This document shows, in pieces, positions 26,583 to 35,150 of a DNA stretch of 64,000 nt (its first letter is position 1; every line of letters starts with the position of its first letter). The stretch comes from Maribacter aquivivus (GTDB lineage: Bacteria; Bacteroidota; Bacteroidia; Flavobacteriales; Flavobacteriaceae): NCBI RefSeq assembly GCF_900142175.1, contig NZ_FQZX01000002.1:164987-228986 (forward strand), written 5' to 3'. Position numbers and translations under genes: made by a program. The notes below the pieces were generated by a model, which ran no database searches, was not told where the DNA came from, and saw nothing but the letters and a program-made list of their open reading frames with translations.

Positions 26583-28481
26583 TTATTCACAAGTATCGCT
26601 TGAGTCCTTTATTAGAATAACATTGTGCATAGTCTCTAAGGCACAAACTTCTGCCGGTATAACCCTAAGATTTGCAGTATTACTTATAACCAGTCTGTTA
26701 AGATTAATCAAATTTCCTAATTCAGTTGGTAAAGAAGTTAAAATAGAATTTCTCCCAATATCTAAATTATACAAATTCTCAAGATTGCCTATTTGGCTAG
26801 GGATTCTCTCCAACGGAGTACCTTCTAGAAACAAATTCTCAAGATTAGTAAGATTATCGATTGTTTCAGGTATCATCGTTATTTCTGTATTTGACATACG
26901 TAGATAATTCAAATTCAACATATTAGTGATTGTAATAGGAAATATTGCAATTGGGTTATCAGCGAAATGTAACTGTTGCAAAAGAGGGAAATTAAGTTCT
27001 TCAGGAAAAACAGTTATTTGATTATTACTCATAACTAAGAGTTCCAATTGAGTAAGGCTACCTAGTTCAATAGGTAATAATTGTATGTTGTTCGTGTTTA
27101 AAGATAATTGTATTAGTTGAGTAAGATTACCAATTTCTGTAGGTATACTATCAATATTATTATCACTTAGATTTAAAAATTGTAAATTAGTAAGGTAAAG
27201 TATTGTATTTGGAAATTCAGACAAGTTGTTACCACTAACATCCATTCTCCAAATTTTTGTCAATTGCGATACGCTTTCAGGTAAATAGGTAAGTTGATTG
27301 TTTTGAACGAAAAAGTTACCCATATTGTTCATATCACCTATATTAGCTGGTAATTGAGTAAGCATATTATTTTCTAAATGGAAATAATCTAAGGATGTTA
27401 ATGTGGTAAATTCATCTGGTAAGGTTGAAATTTCATTTTGACCTAGATTAATATAGGTTAAATTTTCCAAATTTGCGATTTCAGGGTCAACTATAGTAAT
27501 ATTATTATTACTTAAATCCAAATAATCAAGGCTTGAGATTTCATATATTTCATTAGGTATAGCGTCCAATGAATTAGATGACAAATGTAAATTACTTAGT
27601 CTTGTAAAACCGCTCATACCTTCTGGAAAGTTGGTGATATTTCTACCTTGAAATTCTAATCTCCTAACTGATTGATTGCCGAAGGTTTCAACAAAAGGTA
27701 ATTCATTTAAGCTCATAACACTAAAATCCCAACCTAATGTATTATCAGGATTAAGTGCATCAATTTCCATTAAAAGTTGACGATCAGGTTTTAAACCTGT
27801 TGTTAAAGAAACTTCATATGTTTTAATATTTCCAGCTTGTGAAGTAACTGTATAAGTAATAGGTTGACTAAAATTATGAGCAACTTTATTCTGGGGTGAA
27901 ATGGTTGCAAATTCTGAAGTTGTTATAGTTGGTACTAGTTCGTCGATTTCTGTTCCGACCGGAATGGCAATTGTAATAGTATTATCTTCTTCATTGATTG
28001 TACCAACAATATCTTCATGAATTTGTCCAAAAATGGTACCGTCATTATTATCCGTAGCCAACAAACTAAAATTCACTACATTGCCTTCTTCATTTTCATT
28101 TTCTGATATTGAAAGTCGATATTCTTGACTAGTACCATCTTCTGCAGTAACCGTAAATTCTACAGAAGATTCTAAGTCTATTGCTGCTTTACTAGCAGGA
28201 ACTATAGTTGCGTTTGGAGAAATTTCAATTGTTGGAATTAGACCGTTTAATTCGGTGGCAAATGGAAAACCTCCACTTAGACTTAAAGTATTTTGATCGA
28301 TTGAAATAGTTATATCTTCAATAAGATTTAAATTATCTTCTTTTAAAAATTTAAAACTTACAATTTCTTTATCTTGACTTTTAACTATAGGTGCTGGGGT
28401 TTTATCCTCAGTTGGTGAGTCTTTGCTACAAGAGGTTATTAAAATGAATAATGCAGCTATTTTAAAAATTTTTGATTTCAT
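26583..28481 (-). CDS. Surface leucine-rich-repeat lipoprotein with DUF5018-like domains
   Basis: The protein has 632 residues with a lipobox (LITSC, Cys18). Two DUF5018-like beta domains (about 35-130 and 135-225) are followed by about 16 leucine-rich repeats of 23 residues (about 250-620), with consensus LxxLxxLxLxxNxIxxIPxxI. Several repeats contain Asn at the ladder position. The chain ends shortly after a Cys pair region. Such proteins usually sit on the cell surface and bind proteins or polysaccharides. No partner gene is adjacent. The gene is monocistronic by spacing. Confidence 0.85.
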   Translation of the reverse strand: MKSKIFKIAALFILITSCSKDSPTEDKTPAPIVKSQDKEIVSFKFLKEDNLNLIEDITISIDQNTLSLSGGFPFATELNGLIPTIEISPNATIVPASKAAIDLESSVEFTVTAEDGTSQEYRLSISENENEEGNVVNFSLLATDNNDGTIFGQIHEDIVGTINEEDNTITIAIPVGTEIDELVPTITTSEFATISPQNKVAHNFSQPITYTVTSQAGNIKTYEVSLTTGLKPDRQLLMEIDALNPDNTLGWDFSVMSLNELPFVETFGNQSVRRLEFQGRNITNFPEGMSGFTRLSNLHLSSNSLDAIPNEIYEISSLDYLDLSNNNITIVDPEIANLENLTYINLGQNEISTLPDEFTTLTSLDYFHLENNMLTQLPANIGDMNNMGNFFVQNNQLTYLPESVSQLTKIWRMDVSGNNLSEFPNTILYLTNLQFLNLSDNNIDSIPTEIGNLTQLIQLSLNTNNIQLLPIELGSLTQLELLVMSNNQITVFPEELNFPLLQQLHFADNPIAIFPITITNMLNLNYLRMSNTEITMIPETIDNLTNLENLFLEGTPLERIPSQIGNLENLYNLDIGRNSILTSLPTELGNLINLNRLVISNTANLRVIPAEVCALETMHNVILIKDSSDTCE

Positions 28482-28581
28482 GTAATTTTGGTTATTCAGT
28501 TATATAATAAACTGAATTTTAATTTATTTGTTGCTCCTTCCTATTAATTTTTGTGATATATAATGGTACTATAACTCGCAT

Positions 28582-28627
28582 GGGTCCTCGACTGCTTACC
28601 CAATGTTAAGGCAAGCTCAGACTGGCA
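28582..28627. repeat. Dispersed intergenic repeat, copy with 19-bp insertion
   Basis: GGGTCCTCGACTGC and GCTCAGACTGGCA flank 19 extra bases (28596-28614). The intact arrangement is at 15181-15207. It lies between the CPBP protease and LRR genes. Confidence 0.5.
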
Positions 28628-28640
28628 AATAGTATCTTAA

Positions 28641-29384
28641 CTAAAGAAGATAAAAAATACAATAAGTCATTCCTAAATTAAATGCCGAATGGCATAGTAT
28701 TGCTCCTAAAATTGAACCGCAACGTTCTCTGCAGATATAAAACATAATACTCACCAAAAACATACACAAAACCCATATTGCAGATGGTACAAGTAAAAAC
28801 TCCCAGTGCTGATTATGGAATACTATACCAAAATGGGAAATATGAACAATAGCGAAAGCTGAACTATCAATTATAGATGCTTTTTTATTACCTAAGGAAT
28901 TAGCAAAACTTGAATGAACTATACCTCTAAAAAATAGTTCTTCACCTATGGGGCTAAATGTCATACCTATAAATGCCGAAATACCAAAGGTTATTAGTTT
29001 TGTTTGTTCGTTTATATCTGTAGATATATTATAAGATTTACTAATATATTGATACCAATTCTCATAGGATTTACCATAAAGTGATTCACCTAAGAAGTAA
29101 AGAAACATACTAAAAGTTAAACCAATACAAATTGCTATAATTAGCCAGCTATAGTTTGCAGGTTTTTTGATACCTATTTGATATCTACCATGCTTACTTA
29201 GAAATATAAATGGTGCAACTGCCATAAATAGCATCATTATACCAACAAATTGCATATTGCCAATTTGATTGCCATGCAAGACCAAAACTATACGTGGTAT
29301 ACAAAGTAGAAGAATTAATAACAGACCGAATTTCCTATCGAAATTGAAGTGCTTATTCCAGAAGGGTTTTAATTCGTTTTGCAT
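28641..29384 (-). CDS. CPBP-family intramembrane metalloprotease
   Basis: The protein has 247 residues with about seven membrane helices. The family signature is complete: EELFFRG (two Glu plus Arg) near residue 157, His in VHISHF near 188, and HSAFN near 233. These residues form the zinc site of Rce1/Abi proteases, which cleave membrane-bound peptides or prenylated proteins. Bacterial members are often linked to bacteriocin maturation or immunity, but no bacteriocin gene is visible here. It is a single gene. Confidence 0.88.
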   Translation of the reverse strand: MQNELKPFWNKHFNFDRKFGLLLILLLCIPRIVLVLHGNQIGNMQFVGIMMLFMAVAPFIFLSKHGRYQIGIKKPANYSWLIIAICIGLTFSMFLYFLGESLYGKSYENWYQYISKSYNISTDINEQTKLITFGISAFIGMTFSPIGEELFFRGIVHSSFANSLGNKKASIIDSSAFAIVHISHFGIVFHNQHWEFLLVPSAIWVLCMFLVSIMFYICRERCGSILGAILCHSAFNLGMTYCIFYLL

Positions 29385-29538
29385 GTTTACTCAAAACTAT
29401 TTTACTAAATAAAATTTAAATTCTATTGATTAAAAAGAATAATGTATGCACTAACTATTTAAAAAAGTTTTGTCTTAAAAATTATGAAATATACTTTAGC
29501 TATTTGTGGTTGTTGGAAATAATTCTAATTGTAAAAAC

Positions 29539-30888
29539 TTACACACCTTTATTAACTATTCCATCTGCAATTTCATCAGTTGCTGTTTTAATAATATCCT
29601 TAGTGCTATCTTTTATAGTATCAACAATGGTTTTATCCTTTTTCTTATCTCGGTCAAAATAGTTTAAGATTGGGTTATCAGATTTTTGATAATTTAAAAT
29701 CAATTTTCCAGGGTTTTCACTTGTTACATTTAAGAAGCTATTTAGAAGTTTTATTCTTAATTCTTCTGACATGGCTGCATCTTCAATATTTTCTATTTGT
29801 TTTGAGAGTCCCTCTATTGTCATACTTAGCACTTGTTTATGTGAATACTCCTCTATCAATCTTTTTGATAAATTGACCTTTTTATTAGCAGAAATAGTAA
29901 CCCAAACTAAAGGAATATAAAGCGGAAGAAATGCTAACATTATTTTAGGAGCTCTTTCTATTGTATCGGTTAAAGTTGCTCCTGATAAAAGATAAACAAT
30001 ACTTATTGTAATTGGTAATAAAGCTGAAAGGGAAATAAATAAAATTCCATTATTAAAACTCTTTTTATATTCTTTATATAATTCTTCTTCTTCACCTTTT
30101 TTAGTAACAAATGCAGAACTTAAACCTGCAGTTAAAGCATTTGGTAGTAATGATTCGATTTGTTTGTTAATTTTATCATACTCTTTTTTTGAATTTGATT
30201 TTAGGATGTCTATATCACCTTGATTTGTCTTTATAAAATCGTTGTATTGTCCTTCGCTTTTCAGTTTTAAATCTTCAAGATTTACTTCTAAATTTTCAGA
30301 TACTTCTGTAAGTTGATTGTATGATGTCTCAAGTTCTTTTTTTAAACCTTCAACATTAATTATTTCGCCATCTTCGTCTTCATCCTCATAACCTAGTATC
30401 TCTCTATGAAATTCATCTATCTCATTTTTTTTGGTTAAAATTCCTTTATATGTTGTATTTGCTTTACTAGAATTCTCCTCAATTTTTAATATTAATTCAT
30501 CTAATTTGTCAATTTCTTCTTCAATTTCAGGATGTTCTTCCAAAACTTCACTTATTCTAGTTACGAGATTAGCTAAATTTGTACCGTTTTCAAGTAATTT
30601 CTTGTTGACTTCAATTGATTTTGTATGATTTGAAATTATGTCACCTAATTTAGTATCAATTTCAGTTTCTATATTAACTAACCTTGAATGTATATCGTTT
30701 GCTTCACCTAGTCTAATTTCGGCTTTATTTCTATATTCAGCAGCTTTTTTAGAGGCTTGCTTAGCTTCTTTTTCAATATCTGATGGTTTTTCAGAAACTT
30801 GTTTTTCCAGTTCGGAAAGTCTATCCCAAAGTTTTTTTCTTTCTTCCTCTAAATATTCAATTTTTTTCGAAATTTTCCCTTCAAACAT
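29539..30888 (-). CDS. Coiled-coil membrane protein of unknown function
   Basis: The protein has 449 residues. Residues about 1-250 are almost continuous charged heptad repeats (coiled coil), with an acidic stretch GYEDEDEDGE near 177. Two membrane helices lie at about 285-308 and 315-337, followed by a soluble helical tail of ~110 residues. No signal peptide and no known domain are seen. The topology (long N-terminal coiled coil, hairpin in the membrane) suggests a tether or scaffold. A copy of the dispersed repeat lies just upstream of the start. Confidence 0.65.
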   Translation of the reverse strand: MFEGKISKKIEYLEEERKKLWDRLSELEKQVSEKPSDIEKEAKQASKKAAEYRNKAEIRLGEANDIHSRLVNIETEIDTKLGDIISNHTKSIEVNKKLLENGTNLANLVTRISEVLEEHPEIEEEIDKLDELILKIEENSSKANTTYKGILTKKNEIDEFHREILGYEDEDEDGEIINVEGLKKELETSYNQLTEVSENLEVNLEDLKLKSEGQYNDFIKTNQGDIDILKSNSKKEYDKINKQIESLLPNALTAGLSSAFVTKKGEEEELYKEYKKSFNNGILFISLSALLPITISIVYLLSGATLTDTIERAPKIMLAFLPLYIPLVWVTISANKKVNLSKRLIEEYSHKQVLSMTIEGLSKQIENIEDAAMSEELRIKLLNSFLNVTSENPGKLILNYQKSDNPILNYFDRDKKKDKTIVDTIKDSTKDIIKTATDEIADGIVNKGV

Positions 30889-30924
30889 ATTTTTGTTCTT
30901 TTAAGTTTAGTACAACATTATTTT

Positions 30925-31012
30925 CGGGGATAAAACGAAGTTCGATTATTCTTAAAACACACGCAAGTATTTTCAACTAGCCTCGTATTAAGTTGTTAAC
31001 TGAATAGTTAAT
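30925..31012. repeat. Dispersed ~90-bp intergenic repeat, copy 3
   Basis: CGGGGATAAAACGAAGTTC, then ACGCAAGTATTTTCA, then AAGTTGTTAACTGAATAG align end to end with 19301-19393. It lies upstream of the coiled-coil protein gene and downstream of thiD. Confidence 0.6.
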
Positions 31013-31017
31013 AACTC

Positions 31018-31830
31018 CTACAACCCAAAATGATTAATAGGTCCGTTGCCTTGACCTAAGGTTTTATGTTTGCCAGCCGCAATTGCCTTATTGACATAGT
31101 TGCAACCTTTTGTAATAGCACTAAGCATAGGTTCTCCTAAACTTAAATAAGCGGCAATGCTTGAAGAAAGGCTACAACCCGTACCGTGAGTATTGTCTGT
31201 ATGTACTCTTGGGTTTGTTATAATGCTTACTTCTCCTGTATTATCATCATAAAAAACATCGGTCATTATAATTGTATGGTCATTTATATGTCCGCCTTTT
31301 AACAATACAGAACTTTGAAACTGTTCTCCGATCTTCTTTACCATGACTTTCATGTTATCACTTGTAATTTTCTGACCAATTAACAATTCTGCTTCAGGAA
31401 TATTAGGAGTGATCAAACTTACTTTTGGAAATAAATTCTTTAGACAAGCAATGGCATCATCGGTAATTAATTTATGTCCGGATGTAGTGACCATTACTGG
31501 GTCTAAAACAATGTTCTTTAATTTATATTCCGCCAGTTTCTCTTGTACTACTTTTATCACTTCGCAAGAATGCAGCATTCCAATTTTAACCGCTCCGAAT
31601 TGAATATCACTTAGCACGGCATCTAATTGCTTTTCTATATGAGAAATAGGTATGGCGTGTATATCTGTGACTCCTAAAGTATTCTGTGCCGTAGTTGCTG
31701 TAATTACCGTGGCCGCGTAGGCACCACAGGCACTAATACTTTTAATATCTGCTTGTATACCTGCACAACCACCAGAATCGCTACCGGCAATAGACAAGAC
31801 ACTGTTGTAAGGTGTTTTTATATCTTCCAT
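31018..31830 (-). CDS. thiD: Hydroxymethylpyrimidine/phosphomethylpyrimidine kinase
   Basis: The protein has 270 residues, the standard ThiD length. The ribokinase-fold motifs are IAGSDSGGCAGIQADIK at the start and THGTGCSLSSSIAAYL, with the anion hole and catalytic region, near the end. It phosphorylates HMP and then HMP-P to HMP-PP with ATP. It overlaps tenA by 13 bp and is the last gene of the thiM-thiE-tenA-thiD unit. Confidence 0.95.
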   Translation of the reverse strand: MEDIKTPYNSVLSIAGSDSGGCAGIQADIKSISACGAYAATVITATTAQNTLGVTDIHAIPISHIEKQLDAVLSDIQFGAVKIGMLHSCEVIKVVQEKLAEYKLKNIVLDPVMVTTSGHKLITDDAIACLKNLFPKVSLITPNIPEAELLIGQKITSDNMKVMVKKIGEQFQSSVLLKGGHINDHTIIMTDVFYDDNTGEVSIITNPRVHTDNTHGTGCSLSSSIAAYLSLGEPMLSAITKGCNYVNKAIAAGKHKTLGQGNGPINHFGL

Positions 31831-32471
31831 GCTTCTTTATTATAGGCGCTATCCCAAAACATCCACTCTAATTTTGATGCTTTTACGAACGCTACTTCCA
31901 TCTTTTGCAATACATCAACAGATGCATTTGCAGCATATGTGTTGGTAATCGCAATAGCTTGGCTGACCGAAGCAGCAAACGCCTCGCCACCATAAGTATC
32001 TATCCAACTTTGATACGTGTTATCGTCTTTATTGGTCTGGTTTGCCTGTATGTAATCTCCAATTTCTTTGTAAATGGTAAAACAAGGTAGTACAACTGCC
32101 AATGCTTCTTCTAAAGAATGATTTGTTACGATACGACTCAAGTAACTTGTATACAGTTCGCAAGTAGGAGAGGGCTCGTGTGCTAACTGATTATCTTTTA
32201 GAAAAATTTGATGCAGCGCGTTCTCAACATTGATAATCCCTGTAGCGGAATCTAGAAAAAATTGGGTATCATCTACATGCTCGCATTTGACACCCACAGT
32301 TGCCAATACTTTTTTATATTCCGCAAGGTACATCGCATCTTGATTGATATAAAACTGAAAAACATCGGATGGGAGCGTACCGTTCATCAACTCTGTAATA
32401 AAGGGTTGTTCTTTGATGGCTTCCAGAATATGATCCGTTTTTCCTCTTGCTAGTTGGTACCAGTCTTGCAT
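31818..32471 (-). CDS. tenA: Aminopyrimidine aminohydrolase / thiaminase II
   Basis: The protein has 217 residues and is all-helical. The conserved active-site Cys lies in LPCFTIYKEIG, and catalytic Glu/Tyr positions are present in WIDTYGGEAF and KLEWMFWDSAY. TenA hydrolyses degraded thiamine (aminomethyl-pyrimidine) to HMP. It overlaps thiE by 22 bp and thiD by 13 bp, so translation is coupled. It is the classic Cys-type TenA, not the TenA_E type. Confidence 0.94.
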   Translation of the reverse strand: MQDWYQLARGKTDHILEAIKEQPFITELMNGTLPSDVFQFYINQDAMYLAEYKKVLATVGVKCEHVDDTQFFLDSATGIINVENALHQIFLKDNQLAHEPSPTCELYTSYLSRIVTNHSLEEALAVVLPCFTIYKEIGDYIQANQTNKDDNTYQSWIDTYGGEAFAASVSQAIAITNTYAANASVDVLQKMEVAFVKASKLEWMFWDSAYNKEAWKI

Positions 32472-33091
32472 AATATATTTTTAAGTTCTCTTGATGTTTC
32501 TTCAGGATTATCTGCCTTAGAAATGGCAGAAACTACTGCTATTCCGTCCGCTCCATTAGCTATAATTTCTTGTGTATTGTCTTTGTGAATTCCTCCTATG
32601 CAGACAATAGGTTTTTTATATATCTGTCGTATTTCTTTTAATCCTAAAATACCTAAGGGTTTTGCTAAATCCGTTGTCTTTATATTCGTAGAAAAAATAG
32701 GGGAGATGCCAATATAATCTGCTGCCTGAGCATTAGGCTGCTCGGCGTGTTCTTTATTACTTACCGATAATCCAATAATCTTACTATTACCTAATAACCT
32801 ACGTGCAACTTCATAAGGCATATCGGACTGACCAATATGAACTCCGTCTGCATCTATAGCCAAAGCAATATCCAGTCGGTCATTAATTAGCAATGGAATT
32901 TCATAGTTGCTACATAATTCTTTACACCGTAATGCACGTTTGTAAAACGCTAAGGTATCAGAAGTTTTCTCCCGTAATTGAATGATGGTTGCTCCGCCTT
33001 TTAAAGCCCCTTCGAGAATAGCAAAAAAGTGGTTGTCATCTCTAATGCTATCATCCGTCACATACATTAAAGCATAGTCTACTTTAGACAT
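32450..33091 (-). CDS. thiE: Thiamine phosphate synthase
   Basis: The protein has 213 residues. TIM-barrel motifs are QLREKTSD (pyrophosphate binding), INDRLDIALAIDADGVHIGQ and YIGISPIFSTNIKT. It couples HMP-PP with HET-P to give thiamine phosphate. It overlaps thiM by 8 bp and tenA by 22 bp in the salvage operon. Confidence 0.95.
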   Translation of the reverse strand: MSKVDYALMYVTDDSIRDDNHFFAILEGALKGGATIIQLREKTSDTLAFYKRALRCKELCSNYEIPLLINDRLDIALAIDADGVHIGQSDMPYEVARRLLGNSKIIGLSVSNKEHAEQPNAQAADYIGISPIFSTNIKTTDLAKPLGILGLKEIRQIYKKPIVCIGGIHKDNTQEIIANGADGIAVVSAISKADNPEETSRELKNILCKTGTN

Positions 33092-33875
33092 TTGTTTTTA
33101 CTTTTGATGCTAACATATCGGGAGTAATATGATATAAACTATCATAAAAATTCATCTGGAAACTCCCTGGTCCAGCACTTTTTTCATTCGCCATATCTCC
33201 CGCAACGCCCATAATTGCCATTGCCGCTGTAGCTGCCAAATGCGCATTTTCTTCCACACCTAAACATGCACCTACCATAGCAGTTGCCGTACAGCCCATA
33301 CCGGTAATTTTCGCCATCATAGGGTTGCCATTTTCTATTTTACTAACGGTATCTCCGGTTATGATGAAATCGGTTTCACCACTAATAATAACGGTGTTAT
33401 TGTATTTCTTAGCCAAAAGTGTAGCGCCTTCAATAGCATCTTGAGTATCCATTGTACTATCTACACCTTTTGTAGAATTGGTCAATTTTGCCAATGCCAT
33501 AATCTCAGAAGCATTACCACGAATTACATTTGGTGTGGCAGCTTTCATAATCATTTGGGCAACTTCTGTTCTGTAAGTAGATGCACCTACGCCAACTGGA
33601 TCAAATACAAATGGTGTATTGGTTTTCTTTGCTTGCTCTGCAGCCAAGAGCATACTTTCTACCCATTTCTCGCTTAACGTTCCCATATTAATAACAAGGG
33701 AGGAAGAAATGGTTACAATATCCTCAACTTCTTCAATAGCATGCGCCATTACGGGTGATGCGCCAACGGCTAACAATGCATTTGCTGTGTTGTTCATTAC
33801 CACGTAATTGGTAATATTATGTACTAGTGGGCTCTTGGTTCTAATTTGGTTTAAAACGGTGGCAAAACTGCTCAT
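33084..33875 (-). CDS. thiM: Hydroxyethylthiazole kinase
   Basis: The protein has 263 residues. It starts with the usual LVHNITNYVVMNNTANALLA. The ATP/magnesium site is FDPVGVGAS, and the catalytic region is ITGMGCTATAMVGACL with the conserved Cys. It phosphorylates the thiazole alcohol HET for salvage. It is the first gene of the operon. I found no TPP riboswitch core in the 205 bp upstream; a degenerate dispersed repeat lies there instead. Confidence 0.95.
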   Translation of the reverse strand: MSSFATVLNQIRTKSPLVHNITNYVVMNNTANALLAVGASPVMAHAIEEVEDIVTISSSLVINMGTLSEKWVESMLLAAEQAKKTNTPFVFDPVGVGASTYRTEVAQMIMKAATPNVIRGNASEIMALAKLTNSTKGVDSTMDTQDAIEGATLLAKKYNNTVIISGETDFIITGDTVSKIENGNPMMAKITGMGCTATAMVGACLGVEENAHLAATAAMAIMGVAGDMANEKSAGPGSFQMNFYDSLYHITPDMLASKVKTNV

Positions 33876-33920
33876 TGTAATAATTAAATTTATGTTGGTT
33901 GATTTATTTTAAACTGAATC

Positions 33921-34000
33921 AACTAAGTTCGATAATTTCAAAAAAACAGAAAACAATATCATGTTACCATTGTGATAAGTTATTAACGTTGTGTAATAAA
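33921..34000. repeat. Dispersed intergenic repeat, degenerate copy 4
   Basis: ACTAAGTTCGATAATTTC near the thiM side and ATAAGTTATTAACG at the far side keep the order and spacing of the other copies. The middle is diverged and the CGGGG box is missing. A shorter fragment, ACTAAGTTCGTTTTTTC, is at 20657-20673. Confidence 0.4.
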
Positions 34001-34085
34001 TTCAAGTAAAATAAAGCCATTGATATTCCGTTAGCTTCTTCAGAATGGTTCACGTAAATTCGGACTAGTTAGAATAGCATTTAGT

Positions 34086-35108
34086 ATGAAAAATATAGGA
34101 AAGAGTGTTTGTTTCATTTTAGCGATAATCTCAATGGCGTGTTCATCTAGTGATGATGCCACTGTAACTCCTCCAGTTGAAGCAATCCCTGAAGAGATTG
34201 CACCTGTAGAAACCTTAGATTTTGTAAATGCAGAGTTTGTTGCAGATATGCCTGTATCTCAATTTAATACGAGCTTTGTATATGATGATAAAATTTATGC
34301 TACAGCTGAAGATGAGACCTATGCTTTTGATATTGGATCAAAAACTTGGAGTCTATTAACCACAGATACAGATACTCCAAAGACAACTTTTGATATCGGT
34401 TTAAATTTTATACGTGATGGAAAATGGTATCGATTAATTAGGAAAGGACTTTTTGTATTTGATTTTGAATTAAATGATTGGGAGGTCATTAAATCATTTC
34501 CTTTATCAGATTTAATATATTCTATACAAGGGTATTACGTAGAAGCTGAAAATGCTGTTTATGTCTTAGACCAAATAAACCGAGCGGAAATCATCTACAA
34601 GTATGATCTTTTAACTAATGAATTAATGGAACACTCAACTTTTGATAATAATGCCGGCTGGTATCCCATATCCGAAAATGCATTTATAATAAACGACACG
34701 CGATATGTAGCTCATTTGAATGATTGGGAGGATATGGAAATATCTAAATTCAATGAAGATTACACGGTTTTTGAAACCATAAATGTATTAGAAACCGAAA
34801 ACTATTTAGACGAAGGTGTTGCTTGCCAATTTGGTGATTATATCATTTTTGGATTAGGAGGAGTCCCCACAGGTGATGCTAATGGAAATATTACAAGAGA
34901 CCCTTCAACGTTGAATTTTCATTACTATAATACAATTACGGATACCTTTGGTACTATGAACACCCCTTTTTACGAAAGTTGTAGAGATGCTCAATTAGTT
35001 ACCTATAACAACGAATATTATCTAATTGGCGGACTTACTATAACTAATAACCGAACAGAATTTAGAAGTACTATTGAGAAGCTACAATTTGAAATTATAG
35101 CTCCTTAA
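34086..35108 (+). CDS. Kelch-like beta-propeller lipoprotein
   Basis: The protein has 340 residues with a lipobox (ISMAC, Cys19) followed by a Ser/Asp and Pro-rich linker. The rest is a series of beta blades of about 45-55 residues with motifs such as YATAEDETYAFDIGSKTWSL and YLIGGLTITNNRTEF, typical of kelch-type propellers. It is probably exposed at the outer membrane. The gene converges on the alginate lyase gene (42 bp apart), so a link to polysaccharide use is possible but unproved. Confidence 0.72.
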   Translation: MKNIGKSVCFILAIISMACSSSDDATVTPPVEAIPEEIAPVETLDFVNAEFVADMPVSQFNTSFVYDDKIYATAEDETYAFDIGSKTWSLLTTDTDTPKTTFDIGLNFIRDGKWYRLIRKGLFVFDFELNDWEVIKSFPLSDLIYSIQGYYVEAENAVYVLDQINRAEIIYKYDLLTNELMEHSTFDNNAGWYPISENAFIINDTRYVAHLNDWEDMEISKFNEDYTVFETINVLETENYLDEGVACQFGDYIIFGLGGVPTGDANGNITRDPSTLNFHYYNTITDTFGTMNTPFYESCRDAQLVTYNNEYYLIGGLTITNNRTEFRSTIEKLQFEIIAP

Positions 35109-35150
35109 ATAGTTAACATGTAAAAAAATGCTTCTGTTTTTGTGACTGAA

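Noticed and set aside
33876..34080. TPP riboswitch before thiM
   Set aside because: Neither the CUGAGA nor the ACCUGA core is seen on the minus strand.
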